A stretch of 64,000 bases of DNA from Bacteroidia bacterium (GCA_020635905.1 JACJYV010000008.1:310001-374000), one strand, 5' to 3'. Shown: positions 7,395 through 15,899, counted from the first letter of the stretch. Program-made: numbers and translations. Notes: generated by a model from the sequence alone, not told the origin.

Positions 7395-8450
7395 TCAAAT
7401 GATTTTAGCCAGCTTCTCAGGGTGGTCAATTACAATTTTCCGCCCCTCCATCCTGATCAGGCCTTCGTCCTTGAATTCTGAGATCATCCTGATCACCGTT
7501 TCCTTGGCCGTGCCTACAATATTGGCGAGTTCCTCGCGGGCAATCACCAGTTTGGGAGAGGCATTTTCACCTTCAGAATACCTTTCCCAGAGCATGAGCA
7601 GGGCTTTGGCGGTGCGTTGCCGCACAGAATCGTAGGCCAGGGCCAGCAATTCTTCTTCCTTTTCGATCAATTCACCCGAAAGCAATTTGATCATGCGGGC
7701 CGCCACATCCCGGTTTTTGTTGAGCAGATCCAGAAAATCCTGGCGGGGAATGCGGAAAGCCTCCACATCGTCGAGGGCAATCAGGGATTCCGTGTAATTC
7801 ACATCTTTGAGAATGGAAAGATACCCCAGAAAGTCGCCGGGTTTGTACACGTGAATGATCAGTTCCTTGCCGTCCGCATTCATTTTGGTGGCTTTGGCCC
7901 GGCCCGACTGTATGTAATAAATGAAATGGGGAAAATCGCCTTCCCAATAGATTCCATCCCCTTTTTTAAACGATTTCAGTTTTTTATCACCCGACAATCC
8001 CTCTAGTTCCTTCAGGCCTCGGGCTTCATTGATGAATTCCACCACTCCCTCTGCGCTTTTGCTGAATTCCTTCTGAAAAATCTTGGCCTTTTCCAGGCGG
8101 GTTTCAATGCAGTTGAGCAGGTCCAATTCCTCAAAAGGCTTGGTCAGGTAGTCGTCGGCGCCCAGATTCATGCCGTGGCGAATGTCGCCCTTCTCAGACT
8201 TGGCGGTGAGAAACACGAAGGGAATGGTGGAGGTTTTGGGATCGCGACCCAGGTAATACAACACCTCGTAGCCGTCCTTTTCGGGCATCATGATGTCGCA
8301 AATGATGAGATCAGGCACCAGTTCCTTGGCTTTCTGAATGCCTTCCCTGCCATTTTCCGCAGTGTAAACGGTATAATTGGCCAATTCAAGGATTTCGGCG
8401 GTGGTTTCCCGCACATCCTCGTTGTCTTCGATCAGTAATATGCGAATCAT
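7395..8450 (-). CDS. response regulator fused to a Crp/Fnr-type transcription factor (351 aa)
   Basis: Residues 1-120 are a receiver domain (LLIEDNED, phosphoacceptor D52 in CDIMMPEKDG, T82 and K104 in LTKPF). Residues about 150-265 are a cNMP-binding beta roll (KKGDGIYWEGDFPHFIYYIQSGRAK, GDFLGYLSILKD). Residues 270-345 are a Crp-type winged helix (REELANIVGTAKETVIRMISEFKDEGLI). There is no cysteine cluster, so it is not an iron-sulfur Fnr. Phosphorylation by the overlapping histidine kinase should control DNA binding. The start ATG shares 4 bp (ATGA) with the kinase stop, indicating one operon. The usp gene with its palindrome is the nearest candidate target. Confidence 0.92.
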   Translation of the reverse strand: MIRILLIEDNEDVRETTAEILELANYTVYTAENGREGIQKAKELVPDLIICDIMMPEKDGYEVLYYLGRDPKTSTIPFVFLTAKSEKGDIRHGMNLGADDYLTKPFEELDLLNCIETRLEKAKIFQKEFSKSAEGVVEFINEARGLKELEGLSGDKKLKSFKKGDGIYWEGDFPHFIYYIQSGRAKATKMNADGKELIIHVYKPGDFLGYLSILKDVNYTESLIALDDVEAFRIPRQDFLDLLNKNRDVAARMIKLLSGELIEKEEELLALAYDSVRQRTAKALLMLWERYSEGENASPKLVIAREELANIVGTAKETVIRMISEFKDEGLIRMEGRKIVIDHPEKLAKII

Positions 8451-9694
8451 GACGGCTTATTAATGGGTATTTTTAAGGAAAAGGTGGTTCCCTCATTTTC
8501 CACGCTGGAAAACGAAATTTCCCCACCCATCAGGTTCAGATAATGGCTGACCAGGTGCAGCCCCAATCCCGTTCCGGCGATATTCTGGGCGTTTTTGGCC
8601 CGAAAAAAGCGGTCAAACAGGCGGGATTGCTCATTGGCGGGAATCCCGATTCCGTGGTCGGTGATTTTCACCCCAAACTCCCCTCCTTCCCGCCAGGTTT
8701 GAAATTCGATCAAATCTCCCTCCCGGCTGTATTTGGAGGCATTGGAAAGCAGGTTGGTGATGACGTTACGGAAGGCGTGGGGATCCACCCAGGACTCGGC
8801 ATCGGGGCCCTGGGGAGTAAATTCTATTTTCTGGCCTTCCTTGAGAATGGCCTGCATTTCTTCCACCACTTCCTCGCAAATTCCCTGCAGGAAACAGGGC
8901 TCGGCCAGCACCTGAATCTTGCCGCTGCGCAGTTTTTCCAGGGAAAGGAAGTCGTTGAGGATGCCAGTCAGGTTCCTGACCGAAGACTTGATGCGGCCCA
9001 GGTGTTTTTCTGAGCGGTCGGCATTGCCGGCTTCTATGTATTTGGAAATCAGCGAGGCGGATGACAGAATGGAGGTCAGCGGGGTGCGAAACTCATGCGA
9101 AGCCATGGACACGAAGCGGGATTTCAGCTCGCTCAGTTCCTGCTCCTTGCTCAGGGCATTGCGGGCCTCTTCCTCGGCTTTGGCGGTGAGGGCAATCTGG
9201 GTTTCCAGAATGGAATTGGTTTCCTGCAATTCGAGCAGGGCATCGGCCAGCTCGGCGGTGCGCTCAGAAACGCGTTGCTCCAGGCGGGAATTCATCTGCT
9301 GGAGCTTTTCCTCGCTTTCCCGCAGGTCGGTTTCGGCTTTCTTGCGGATGGAAATGTCGTTGACAAAGGCAGCCACGGTGCGTCTTTCACCTTCTTCAAA
9401 AAAGCTCAGACTGATTTCAACCGGGATTTCCACCCCGTCTTTCCGGGTGGCAAAGAGGTCCAGTCCCAACCCCATGGGGCGGGCCAGGGGAGATCCAAAA
9501 TAGCTTTTCATGTGACCCGCGTGGCGGGATCTGACCGCCTGGGGGATGAGAATTTCGATATTTTGTCCCACCAGTTCATCTTTGGTGTAGCCAAAAAGCT
9601 TCTCCACAAACTGGTTGACCCGCTCAATTTCACCCTTTTGGTCAATCACCAGAATGCCAATACTTGCCTGATCACAAATGGGATTCAAATCCAT
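8447..9694 (-). CDS. PAS-domain sensor histidine kinase (415 aa)
   Basis: The protein is soluble, with no membrane segments. It has a PAS domain (residues 1-115), a coiled-coil linker (about 120-190), HisKA with H200 in SMASHEFRTPLTS, and HATPase (NLLSNASKYS, DHGIGIP, GTGLGLHLV). Within the PAS domain, RSRHAGHMKSY and the following PMGLGLDLFATRKDG align with the FixL haem-PAS region. H58 aligns with the FixL haem ligand, but the FixL Arg of the GxGR motif is replaced by Leu78. The kinase overlaps the REC-Crp gene by 4 bp and is its obvious partner. Oxygen or haem sensing is possible but not established, since the same PAS subfamily is also found in kinases not shown to bind haem. Confidence 0.92.
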   Translation of the reverse strand: MDLNPICDQASIGILVIDQKGEIERVNQFVEKLFGYTKDELVGQNIEILIPQAVRSRHAGHMKSYFGSPLARPMGLGLDLFATRKDGVEIPVEISLSFFEEGERRTVAAFVNDISIRKKAETDLRESEEKLQQMNSRLEQRVSERTAELADALLELQETNSILETQIALTAKAEEEARNALSKEQELSELKSRFVSMASHEFRTPLTSILSSASLISKYIEAGNADRSEKHLGRIKSSVRNLTGILNDFLSLEKLRSGKIQVLAEPCFLQGICEEVVEEMQAILKEGQKIEFTPQGPDAESWVDPHAFRNVITNLLSNASKYSREGDLIEFQTWREGGEFGVKITDHGIGIPANEQSRLFDRFFRAKNAQNIAGTGLGLHLVSHYLNLMGGEISFSSVENEGTTFSLKIPINKPS

Positions 9695-10265
9695 TTTTGC
9701 TTACCACCTATTGAATTGGACCTGAAAAATGCAATGCGCAATTCTCACTCGAAAATTAAACCTTTTGCTTTAAAAAGCCGCAATTAATTGGGGAGATTGG
9801 GTAAAAGGGAATAAAAAAGGGGCGGCCAGGTGGGATTGTACTGAGGGGGGCTTCACAGGGATGGCAATCTTTTTCCTGCAGAGGCTGATGCGTGTAAGCT
9901 TAAGTGTTGGAAATCGAGTGAAAAGGGTCTGTATCGCAAAGGGCGCCAAGAATTTTGAGCCCTCCCGAATGCTTTCGGGATTACGTTGGTTGGGGTGGCA
10001 ATCCCGATAGTCAATCGGGATCGCTAAGCTGGACGTATTATTTGCATATTGTCTTTGCGATCTTTGCTCCCTTCAACCCACGAAATACGGGAAACAACCC
10101 CTTTGCGATCCCGGATAGCTATCGGGATTGCGTGACCCCTGAAACTCTCAGTTGACGCCTTTGTGGTGTGCCTGACAGAACCCGAAATGATAACGGGAAA
10201 GAAGTTCATAGATTCGCGAATTTGCATAACTTAAGCCCTGGCTGACATCTCATTATGCAGAAATC
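9695..10265. other. 571-bp gene-free stretch containing a repeat copy
   Basis: No credible ORF is present. The first 230 bp show nothing recognisable except G-rich tracts. The rest is occupied by copy B of the intergenic repeat family. Confidence 0.6.
9929..10155 (+). repeat. intergenic repeat family, copy B, with three palindromes
   Basis: This copy is collinear with copy A but carries two extra palindromes. One of 21 bp (10001-10021) replaces the short AAAGAA of copy A after GGTGGCA. The other (10108-10128) lies between CTTTGCG and TGCGTGACC. The 18-bp TCCCGAATGCTTTCGGGA is at 9963-9980. The pattern suggests that short palindromic modules have been inserted into or exchanged within a longer repeat. 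Confidence 0.8.
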
Positions 10266-10529
10266 ATGGACGAAGAAATAATTGAAAAAGCCATCGTCAA
10301 AGTAAAGCAATGGGTAATTGACAATAATCGTAATTATGACGAGGAACTTGGTTTTAGGGGTTGGTGGAATGAGAATCCAGAGCTTGAAACGGGGGAAATC
10401 ATATCTGTGATTTTCGTTTCTTACATGATGACAATGTTTTCTGAACTCATCGGTTATTTTGCCGCGGTTGATCCTGAGACCCTGGAAATTTTATTTATCA
10501 TGGGGCCACACGGGTACCTTGATCTTTGA
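10266..10529 (+). CDS. small hypothetical protein, immunity-like (87 aa)
   Basis: The protein is acidic, with a helical N-terminal half (EEIIEKAIVKVKQWV) and a hydrophobic C-terminal half ending YFAAVDPETLEILFIMGPHGYLDL. The 'VDPETLEILFI.GPHGY' type of ending reminds me of small immunity proteins, but I cannot name a family. It is the first of a same-strand series of small genes and gene fragments running to 13.2 kb, most of which look like toxin-immunity material. AT-rich composition compared with the flanking housekeeping genes is consistent with transfer. Confidence 0.65.
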   Translation: MDEEIIEKAIVKVKQWVIDNNRNYDEELGFRGWWNENPELETGEIISVIFVSYMMTMFSELIGYFAAVDPETLEILFIMGPHGYLDL

Positions 10530-10729
10530 ATCAGATCGGCGCTTTCTGTGATTTGAATGAAGGCGCTTGGGGATAAGGGTTTCATTCACCCATCATGTAA
10601 GGACCTTAAAAATTAAAGAAGAGGATCTCGAACTTGTGGGCTTTGATGGCGGAGGAGAGGGTATTTCCCCACCTTCTTTTCGATTATTTCTAAATTAGGA
10701 TACGAAGGATGTGCTCCTGCATATATAAT

Positions 10730-11039
10730 ATGAAACAAACAGAAGAAAAAATGATCGCACTGATGAACCAGATTCTGAGCGATACCGGGCTGAATTACAA
10801 CAAAGAAACACCCTTGGTAGCGAACTATACCGAAAGTCCTGCAATCCTTCCCAAGTACCTAAAAAAAGGGTGGTTGGTTTACGCAAGGAAGCAAGCTTCA
10901 GGTCGCCCCGAAGGCCGTTTGACGGCCGTGCCTGGTCGTAGATGACGATACCGGGGAGCCACTCGAAATGGCTATTTTGTCGGGCAGGTGGAGGCAGGGA
11001 AGGATTGAAAAAGATGAAAACGGGAAGTATATTTGGTAG
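10730..11039 (+). pseudogene. frame-shifted small gene, immunity-like
   Basis: The reading starts MKQTEEKMIALMNQILSDTG and continues to KYLKKGWLVYARK. It then breaks at a GC-rich hairpin (GGCCGT-TTG-ACGGCC, 10913-10927) and resumes in another frame as VVDDDTGEPLEMAILSGRW to KDENGKYIW and a TAG at 11037. The two halves together would give a protein of about 100 residues. The hairpin at the break suggests insertion of a short palindromic element. The family is unknown; position and composition suggest an immunity gene. Confidence 0.5.
10913..10927. repeat. GC-rich hairpin at the frame break
   Basis: GGCCGT and ACGGCC form a perfect 6-bp stem with a 3-nt loop, inside a local G+C peak (CAGGTCGCCCCGAAGG just before it) unlike the AT-rich surroundings. 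It coincides with loss of the reading frame of the small gene at 10730-11039. Confidence 0.5.
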
Positions 11040-11056
11040 GAGGATATTTATACTCT

Positions 11057-11372
11057 ATGTGGATCACTCAATTTACGCCAGATTACCTACCTATTTTCAA
11101 AGAATTCATCCACAGCCATGGGGATCAGATTGTAATGGATTGCAAGGGGCACGGATCCAGAAGTCAAAATCACTTCATTTCAGGATTGCGAAATGACCTG
11201 CATTGCAACAGAATTCGGTATCCGAATTGAGAAACTGACCATAAAGCAAAAAATATTTTCAACCTATGGGCCCTGTAATAAGTGCAAAAAGGAGATCCTT
11301 GCCAGGGCAGAGACCTATAAAAACATCGAAATTGAAATTTATTACCATATTTCAGGAGAGATGGCAATATAG
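11057..11372 (+). pseudogene. broken toxin-like gene with a PCxxC motif (possible deaminase fold)
   Basis: One frame gives MWITQFTPDYLPIFKEFIH ... VMDCKGHGSRSQNHFISGLRNDLHC. Near 11205 the sense shifts by one base into a second frame, ATEFGIRIEKL ... KIFSTYGPCNKCKKEI ... NIEIEIYYHISGEMAI, ending at TAG 11370-11372. The [ST]xxxPCxxC block followed by NIEIEIYY resembles the second zinc motif and following strand of deaminase-fold toxins found at the C-termini of polymorphic toxins. The first His/Cys-Ala-Glu motif is not convincing, so the family call is tentative. The gene cannot make a full product without a frameshift. Confidence 0.4.
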
Positions 11373-11405
11373 AACCGGCAAGAAATTACGATAACTATAA
11401 AAATC

Positions 11406-11939
11406 ATGAAAAATCCCCCAACTGATTTCCTTTTCTCTCAATTCACAGAAGATTGGATAGGTTTTGAGGAAGAACTCGATGAGAACTTAATAGCCTATCT
11501 TCCCCAAAGAAATGAATTTGGGGATTACATGTTTTCTTGTAATCTGGAAGATTATTTTTCCCAATTGGTCTCCCTTTTCCTGGATAGATTCCCCAATATT
11601 GGCAGGTTGTTTGGAACATTGGTAAATTCCCACTACGATAATGGGGAATTTGTCGTAGATGGTGCTTTGCGTCTGTCTGGAGACATTAAGAAAATTGAGT
11701 TCATTGTAAATGAGGCAAATGAAGAGCAAATTGGGGCAATTCAGGTAGATTTGGTAGCCGTTGAACCCAATCTTGCCTTATGGATTGAAAAAATAATTTC
11801 GCCCAAAAGCTGGCAGGTTTCTATTTCGGGGATGTCGAAATCGTATGTTATTTGGGATTGTCCGCTATCTGGAATTGAAGTGAAGGAGGATTCGGCAAAA
11901 CTCCTCATTAATCCTGAAATGATCATTGAATATGATTGA
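11406..11939 (+). CDS. hypothetical protein, probable immunity (177 aa)
   Basis: The protein is intact and acidic, with no signal peptide or membrane segment (MKNPPTDFLFSQFTEDWIGFEEELDENLIAYLPQ...). Mixed alpha/beta pattern with aromatic-rich start. I do not recognise the family. It lies between the PCxxC toxin remnant and a SUKH-3-like fragment that starts 3 bp after its stop codon. This context and the size point to an immunity or anti-toxin function, but nothing in the protein proves it. Confidence 0.65.
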   Translation: MKNPPTDFLFSQFTEDWIGFEEELDENLIAYLPQRNEFGDYMFSCNLEDYFSQLVSLFLDRFPNIGRLFGTLVNSHYDNGEFVVDGALRLSGDIKKIEFIVNEANEEQIGAIQVDLVAVEPNLALWIEKIISPKSWQVSISGMSKSYVIWDCPLSGIEVKEDSAKLLINPEMIIEYD

Positions 11940-11942
11940 CCC

Positions 11943-12044
11943 ATGAAACTCTCCCCCAAAGTACAGCAAAGATTCACAGAAGCAGGCTGGTTTGATGGCC
12001 GGGATGTTTCCCATTTCCATAACAACCCACCCCTTCAATCCTGA
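11943..12044 (+). pseudogene. N-terminal fragment of a SUKH-3-like immunity protein
   Basis: ATG at 11943 opens a 33-codon ORF, MKLSPKVQQRFTEAGWFDGRDVS and so on, that stops at TGA 12042-12044. The pattern F-x(2-4)-AGWxxGRxV is typical of the start of SUKH-3 domain immunity proteins, which are normally about 150 aa. Only the first helix and motif remain, so this is a truncated relic. It starts 3 bp after the previous stop, as co-transcribed immunity genes often do. Confidence 0.5.
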
Positions 12045-12072
12045 ATTTGAGGACTAAAAATTATAAGTAAAC

Positions 12073-12468
12073 ATGCTCAACAAAACATTTATCAAAGACC
12101 AGTTTAAGAACATAAAAGAACAATATAACTTAAACTGGCAAGGCGAAACAGACCACAGGATGACGATTGAAAATGAATCTTTGGCAATCTATTTTGGCAA
12201 AGATCCAAGGGAAAGTGGAATGTTGATATCTGTTACAGATAAGGCCCGCAATGAGTTTTATTTTTCAAAGGACCTGTTACGGAGAAAAGGATACCAAAAA
12301 TTTTCTGAGATTTTTAATCAAAAGGAGGGGGAGGTAATTATGGAGTTGGATGATGATGAAGCATTAGTAACGATGCTAAAAATTCTCCTCGAAAAACATT
12401 GCCAGGATGTCCTTTCAGGCGACTTTAGCAATGTTGGCCCGGGCAGGAAGAAGATAGGAGCAATGTAA
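12073..12468 (+). CDS. immunity-like protein, paralogue A (131 aa)
   Basis: The protein begins MLNKTFIKDQFKNIKEQYNLNW. It aligns along its whole length with the protein at 12794-13201: F-I-K--F--I---YNLNW, then EN----I---K, VDK/TDKAR-E-YF--DL---KG, IF-, DDD-----K-LLE-H--D-L-G-F--V-PGKK. The two are recent tandem paralogues, and the 300 bp between them hold a toxin-like fragment. The family was not recognised. It is soluble, acidic and short, as expected of an immunity protein to a contact-dependent toxin. Confidence 0.72.
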   Translation: MLNKTFIKDQFKNIKEQYNLNWQGETDHRMTIENESLAIYFGKDPRESGMLISVTDKARNEFYFSKDLLRRKGYQKFSEIFNQKEGEVIMELDDDEALVTMLKILLEKHCQDVLSGDFSNVGPGRKKIGAM

Positions 12469-12470
12469 AC

Positions 12471-12791
12471 TGTAACGCCTTGCGCAAATGCCACAAGCCC
12501 AAAAAAGGGAATTGCTTCTTCGAAGCCATCAATGCCAAATGGATTGATGCATAGGTGGAAGGAGGCAATGATATCTTTGTGGTGTCTCACATAAGGATGA
12601 TTACCAAAAGAAGGTTTGTAAAGTGTGAATTTGTTGACGAATTGACAGGTTTTGAAAAGGAAATTCACAGGCTGGAACATTGGTGGGGATTTAGATTTGA
12701 CCCTGTTTCAAAAAGGATGCTTCCCCAAAATATGGCAAATGGTCTTCCCGCACTCACAACGAAAAAATATCCAATCATAAAGATAAAGTAA
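12471..12791 (+). pseudogene. C-terminal fragment of a polymorphic-toxin-like protein
   Basis: The frame reads CNALRKCHKPKKGNCFF, EAINAKWIDA, then an in-frame TAG (12552-12554), then VEGGNDIFVVSHIRM ... ELTGFEKEIHRLEHW ... FDPVSKRMLP. The series 'W-I-x-x-A-x-x-x-G-x-D-I-x-V-V-S' followed by TGF-x-KE-I-x-x-L and FDP matches my memory of the extreme C-terminus of Bacteroidota Rhs/polymorphic toxins. The in-frame stop and absence of an N-terminal delivery region make it a relic. A GTG after the stop could still initiate a 78-codon product. Confidence 0.5.
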
Positions 12792-12793
12792 GT

Positions 12794-13201
12794 ATGGATA
12801 AACAATTTATCAAGAAACATTTTGAACAAATTCGTTCAAAGTACAACCTTAATTGGACAACTTTTGAGGAGGATGAGGTTGTTTTGGAAAATGACATAAT
12901 CAAAATTGAAATTGTCAAAGAAAGATTTGAACCCGGATTAATCCTTTTCATAGTGGACAAGGTCCGTGGAGAATATTACTTTCCATGGGATTTGGAAGAA
13001 AAAAAAGGATTGCTAGGACCTGATGATATTTTTTCACCTGAAGAATTAGTTTTTGACCAAACGTTGCCTGATGATGATTCAATCGCATTTGGGTTCAAGG
13101 TCCTTTTGGAGTTCCATTTCCCTGATTTACTGCAGGGTAATTTTAAAGAAGTCCATCCCGGGAAAAAACTATCAAATCCCAATTATCAAAATCCAACTTA
13201 G
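12794..13201 (+). CDS. immunity-like protein, paralogue B (135 aa)
   Basis: The protein starts MDKQFIKKHFEQIRSKYNLNW and is a clear homologue of the 131-aa protein at 12073 over the full length. The ATG lies 2 bp after the stop of the toxin-like fragment, the usual toxin-then-immunity order. It contains VDKVRGEYYFPWDLEEKKG and DDDSIAFGFKVLLEFH, both matched in the paralogue. The duplicate arrangement (immunity, toxin remnant, immunity) is typical of toxin-cassette displacement arrays. The biochemical role is unknown. Confidence 0.72.
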   Translation: MDKQFIKKHFEQIRSKYNLNWTTFEEDEVVLENDIIKIEIVKERFEPGLILFIVDKVRGEYYFPWDLEEKKGLLGPDDIFSPEELVFDQTLPDDDSIAFGFKVLLEFHFPDLLQGNFKEVHPGKKLSNPNYQNPT

Positions 13202-13529
13202 GGATTGAAACTGTTGGTCTGGGCTTAATTGATTACCGCTGACCCACCGGATAAGATGTTTTTGAGCTTTCTGGTTTATGGTTTAGGGGAAGCTTACAAG
13301 CCGTGGCCTGCACCCCCCATGCAAACCCAGGAAAAACGCGTTCCTTATAAGAAATGCTACTGACAATCAATGCCTTGGAAATCGACCCGAATTCATTCGC
13401 TGAAATCGTCGGGAAGGCAGAGAATTTTCCAAAGGCCAAGCCTTTGAAGGGGAGATTCTCACTTGCACCCTATTAGCACTTGCGGGTCCAATTCATGCCC
13501 CTGCTCCGCCTCCACAAACCTCCGCCCCC
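13202..13529. other. 328-bp stretch without a supported gene
   Basis: Only short open frames are present, such as a 41-codon plus-strand frame beginning MLLTINALEIDPNSFAEIVG near 13354 that could be another gene relic. A C-rich tract (TCCGCCTCCACAAACCTCC) precedes the end of the cyclase gene. No terminator-like hairpin was seen. Confidence 0.4.
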
Positions 13530-15899
13530 CTACTTATGAGGCATCTCCGTCACCCCATCCCAGGCCTCGGGGAGGCCGTAGGTGAGAAAACGGTTGCAGC
13601 GGGTAATGTACAGACTGGCGGCCGGGTCGGGGAACACCTTTAAAACCTCCCTGAATGCCACTTTGGCGGCTTCAAACTGAGAGGAAAGATAGAACTCCAC
13701 GCCCCGCTCAAAGGAGTCGAGGGTTTGCAGCTTGAGCTGGCGCTCTGCGGGCAAATCTCCGTCAATCACTTCGTAAATGACCACGGGATGGTCTTTGCCT
13801 TTGGCCCGCACCTTGTCCATCATGCGCAGATTGAATTCACCCGGATTGGCCAGCCGGCTCAGGGTCTCCTCGGTTATGAGCAGGGTGCCGCCGTAAAATT
13901 TGGTCATGCCTTCCACCCGCGAGGCCAGATTCACTGCATCCGAAATCACGGTGCCATCCATGCGGTTTTTACCCCCAATGGTGCCCAGCATCAGCATCCC
14001 TGTATTGATTCCAATCCCAATCTGGATCTCAAACTGCCCCGTTTCCCGCCTTTGCTGGTTAAAAGCCCGCAATTCGAGCTGCATGTCGATGGCGGCCCGC
14101 AAGGCATCGTCGGGATCAGCATGGAAAAGCGCCATGATCGAATCGCCAATATATTTGTCGATAAAGCCATGGTGGCGCACAATATTGGGTTCCATGCGGC
14201 TGAGGAAGGAGTTGAGGAACTGGAAATTTTCCTCTGGACCCATTTGCTCGGAAATGCGGGTAAAATTGCGGATATCTGCGAAGAGAATGGTCATTTCCAT
14301 TTGGGTATGGTCGCCCAGTTTCACGTCGGCCAGACTGTCTTTTTCCAGGAAATGGAGAAATTCCTGGGGCACAAATCGGCCCAGAGCCTCGTGGATGCGG
14401 GCCAGGGAAAGGTGGGTGCGGATGCGGGCCAGCAATTCGTATTTGGAAACAGGCTTGGTGAGGTAATCGTTGGCCCCCGAGCCAAATCCTTCAAGCAGGT
14501 CGGAGACCTGGTTGCGGGCCGTGACCAGAATCACGGGCAGTTCGTTGGCGGGAAACTGCAGCCTGATCTGGCGGCAGCATTCATAACCCGACATGCCCTG
14601 CATCATCACATCCATGATCACCATCTGGTAGGTGGACGCGGCCAGCATGCGCAGGGCCTCCTCGCCCGACATGGCTTCCTCCACCTCATAACCCTGCACC
14701 GCCAGGTGATTGCGCAGCACCTGCAGGTTGACCACCTCATCGTCCACGATCAGGATGCGGGCCGGCAGATCGGGATTGTAGGCGCTCTGCTCCTGACCCG
14801 CAAGGGCGTCAGCGTCTTCGTTCACCTTACTGACCGGGCGGGTCAGGGCCGACTGCAGGGTATCAAAAAAGGTGCGGTTGCCGCTGCGGGAAGGAAGATG
14901 CTGGTGGTGAAGGGCCACTTCGGCGGGAGTAGCCAAAGGCAGGGTAAAATGAAATTGGGAACCCTGCCCCACCCTGCTTTCCACCCAGATGCGCCCGCCA
15001 TGGGCTTTCACCAGACTTTGGGTAATGGCCAGCCCCAAACCCGTGCCGCCGTAGCGCCGGGCGATGCTATCGTCGGCCTGTTTGAAGGAGAGGAAAATCT
15101 GGTCGAATTTGTCTTCAGGAATGCCAATCCCCGTGTCCTCCACCGTAATTTCCACCCATGGATCCTCCCGCAAAACCGCTTTGAGTTCCACCTTTCCTTC
15201 GGAGGTAAATTTCACTGCATTTCCCACCAGGTTATGCAAAATCTGTTGCAGGCGGTTGTGGTCGGCCATCACGGGCGGAAGTTCGGGAGGAATGGAATTG
15301 ATCAGTTGAATTCCCTTGGCTCTGACCTGAGGTGAAATGAGCACACAAATCATTTCGGCCGTTTCGGACAGATCGAGGGGTATGGGGTGGAGTTCGAGTT
15401 TTTGGTGCAGGAGCCGGGCCGAATCGAGGATGTCGCCCACCAGACTGGCCAGGCGCTTGCCGCTGGAAATGACCATGCCCAGGTTGCGGCGGGCCAGCAG
15501 GCTTTGCTCGCCCGCCGCACCGTCGAGCAGCCCTTCAGATAGCCCGATGATGCCATTGAGCGGGGTTTGCAGTTCGTGGATGATGCGGGCCAGGTATTCC
15601 TCCTTTTCTTTTTGCAGGGCAAAAAGATTTTCATTTTCTGTCCGCAATTGTTCCGCACTTTGGGCCCATTCCCTTACCGCATCCTCCGCCTGCATCCGGC
15701 TGGTGCGTGATTTCCGCAACAATAATCCCAGCACCAAAATGAAAACCAAAGCCAGCCCCAGTGCCGTCCAGAGCAAGGCAGGTGGCAAGGTGGAGGCGGA
15801 ATTTCCCTGGGCAAAAACCAGGCAAGGACAAAGCATGATCCACCAGGCGACCATAAAGACGGGAAAGCATTTCCCGGACAGGGTCTTCAGGTTGGCCAA
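13530..15899 (-). CDS. hybrid histidine kinase - receiver - class III adenylate cyclase (789 aa)
   Basis: An N-terminal signal-like segment (to about 30) and a membrane helix (41-61) precede a coiled coil. Then come HisKA with H108 (ARIIHELQTPLNG), HATPase (NLVGNAVKFT, DTGIGIP, GGTGLGLAIT), a receiver (ILIVDDEVV, VIMDVMM, NDYLTKPVS) and a class III nucleotide cyclase (MTILFADIRNFT, KYIGDSIMALF, GIGINTGMLMLGTIGG, DAVNLASRVE). The cyclase domain keeps both metal-binding Asp residues (FADIRNF and IGDS). The final 60 residues look like one TPR unit (FERGVEFYLSSQFEAAKVAF). It likely couples phosphorelay input to cAMP production at the inner membrane. There is no sensory domain apart from the short periplasmic start. 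The gene is monocistronic. Confidence 0.9.
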   Translation of the reverse strand: MANLKTLSGKCFPVFMVAWWIMLCPCLVFAQGNSASTLPPALLWTALGLALVFILVLGLLLRKSRTSRMQAEDAVREWAQSAEQLRTENENLFALQKEKEEYLARIIHELQTPLNGIIGLSEGLLDGAAGEQSLLARRNLGMVISSGKRLASLVGDILDSARLLHQKLELHPIPLDLSETAEMICVLISPQVRAKGIQLINSIPPELPPVMADHNRLQQILHNLVGNAVKFTSEGKVELKAVLREDPWVEITVEDTGIGIPEDKFDQIFLSFKQADDSIARRYGGTGLGLAITQSLVKAHGGRIWVESRVGQGSQFHFTLPLATPAEVALHHQHLPSRSGNRTFFDTLQSALTRPVSKVNEDADALAGQEQSAYNPDLPARILIVDDEVVNLQVLRNHLAVQGYEVEEAMSGEEALRMLAASTYQMVIMDVMMQGMSGYECCRQIRLQFPANELPVILVTARNQVSDLLEGFGSGANDYLTKPVSKYELLARIRTHLSLARIHEALGRFVPQEFLHFLEKDSLADVKLGDHTQMEMTILFADIRNFTRISEQMGPEENFQFLNSFLSRMEPNIVRHHGFIDKYIGDSIMALFHADPDDALRAAIDMQLELRAFNQQRRETGQFEIQIGIGINTGMLMLGTIGGKNRMDGTVISDAVNLASRVEGMTKFYGGTLLITEETLSRLANPGEFNLRMMDKVRAKGKDHPVVIYEVIDGDLPAERQLKLQTLDSFERGVEFYLSSQFEAAKVAFREVLKVFPDPAASLYITRCNRFLTYGLPEAWDGVTEMPHK

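Noticed and set aside
13725..15335. 536-codon plus-strand open frame opposite the kinase-cyclase gene
   Set aside because: It lies antisense to an intact, motif-rich gene. Its composition is that of a reversed GC-biased frame with no recognisable domain.
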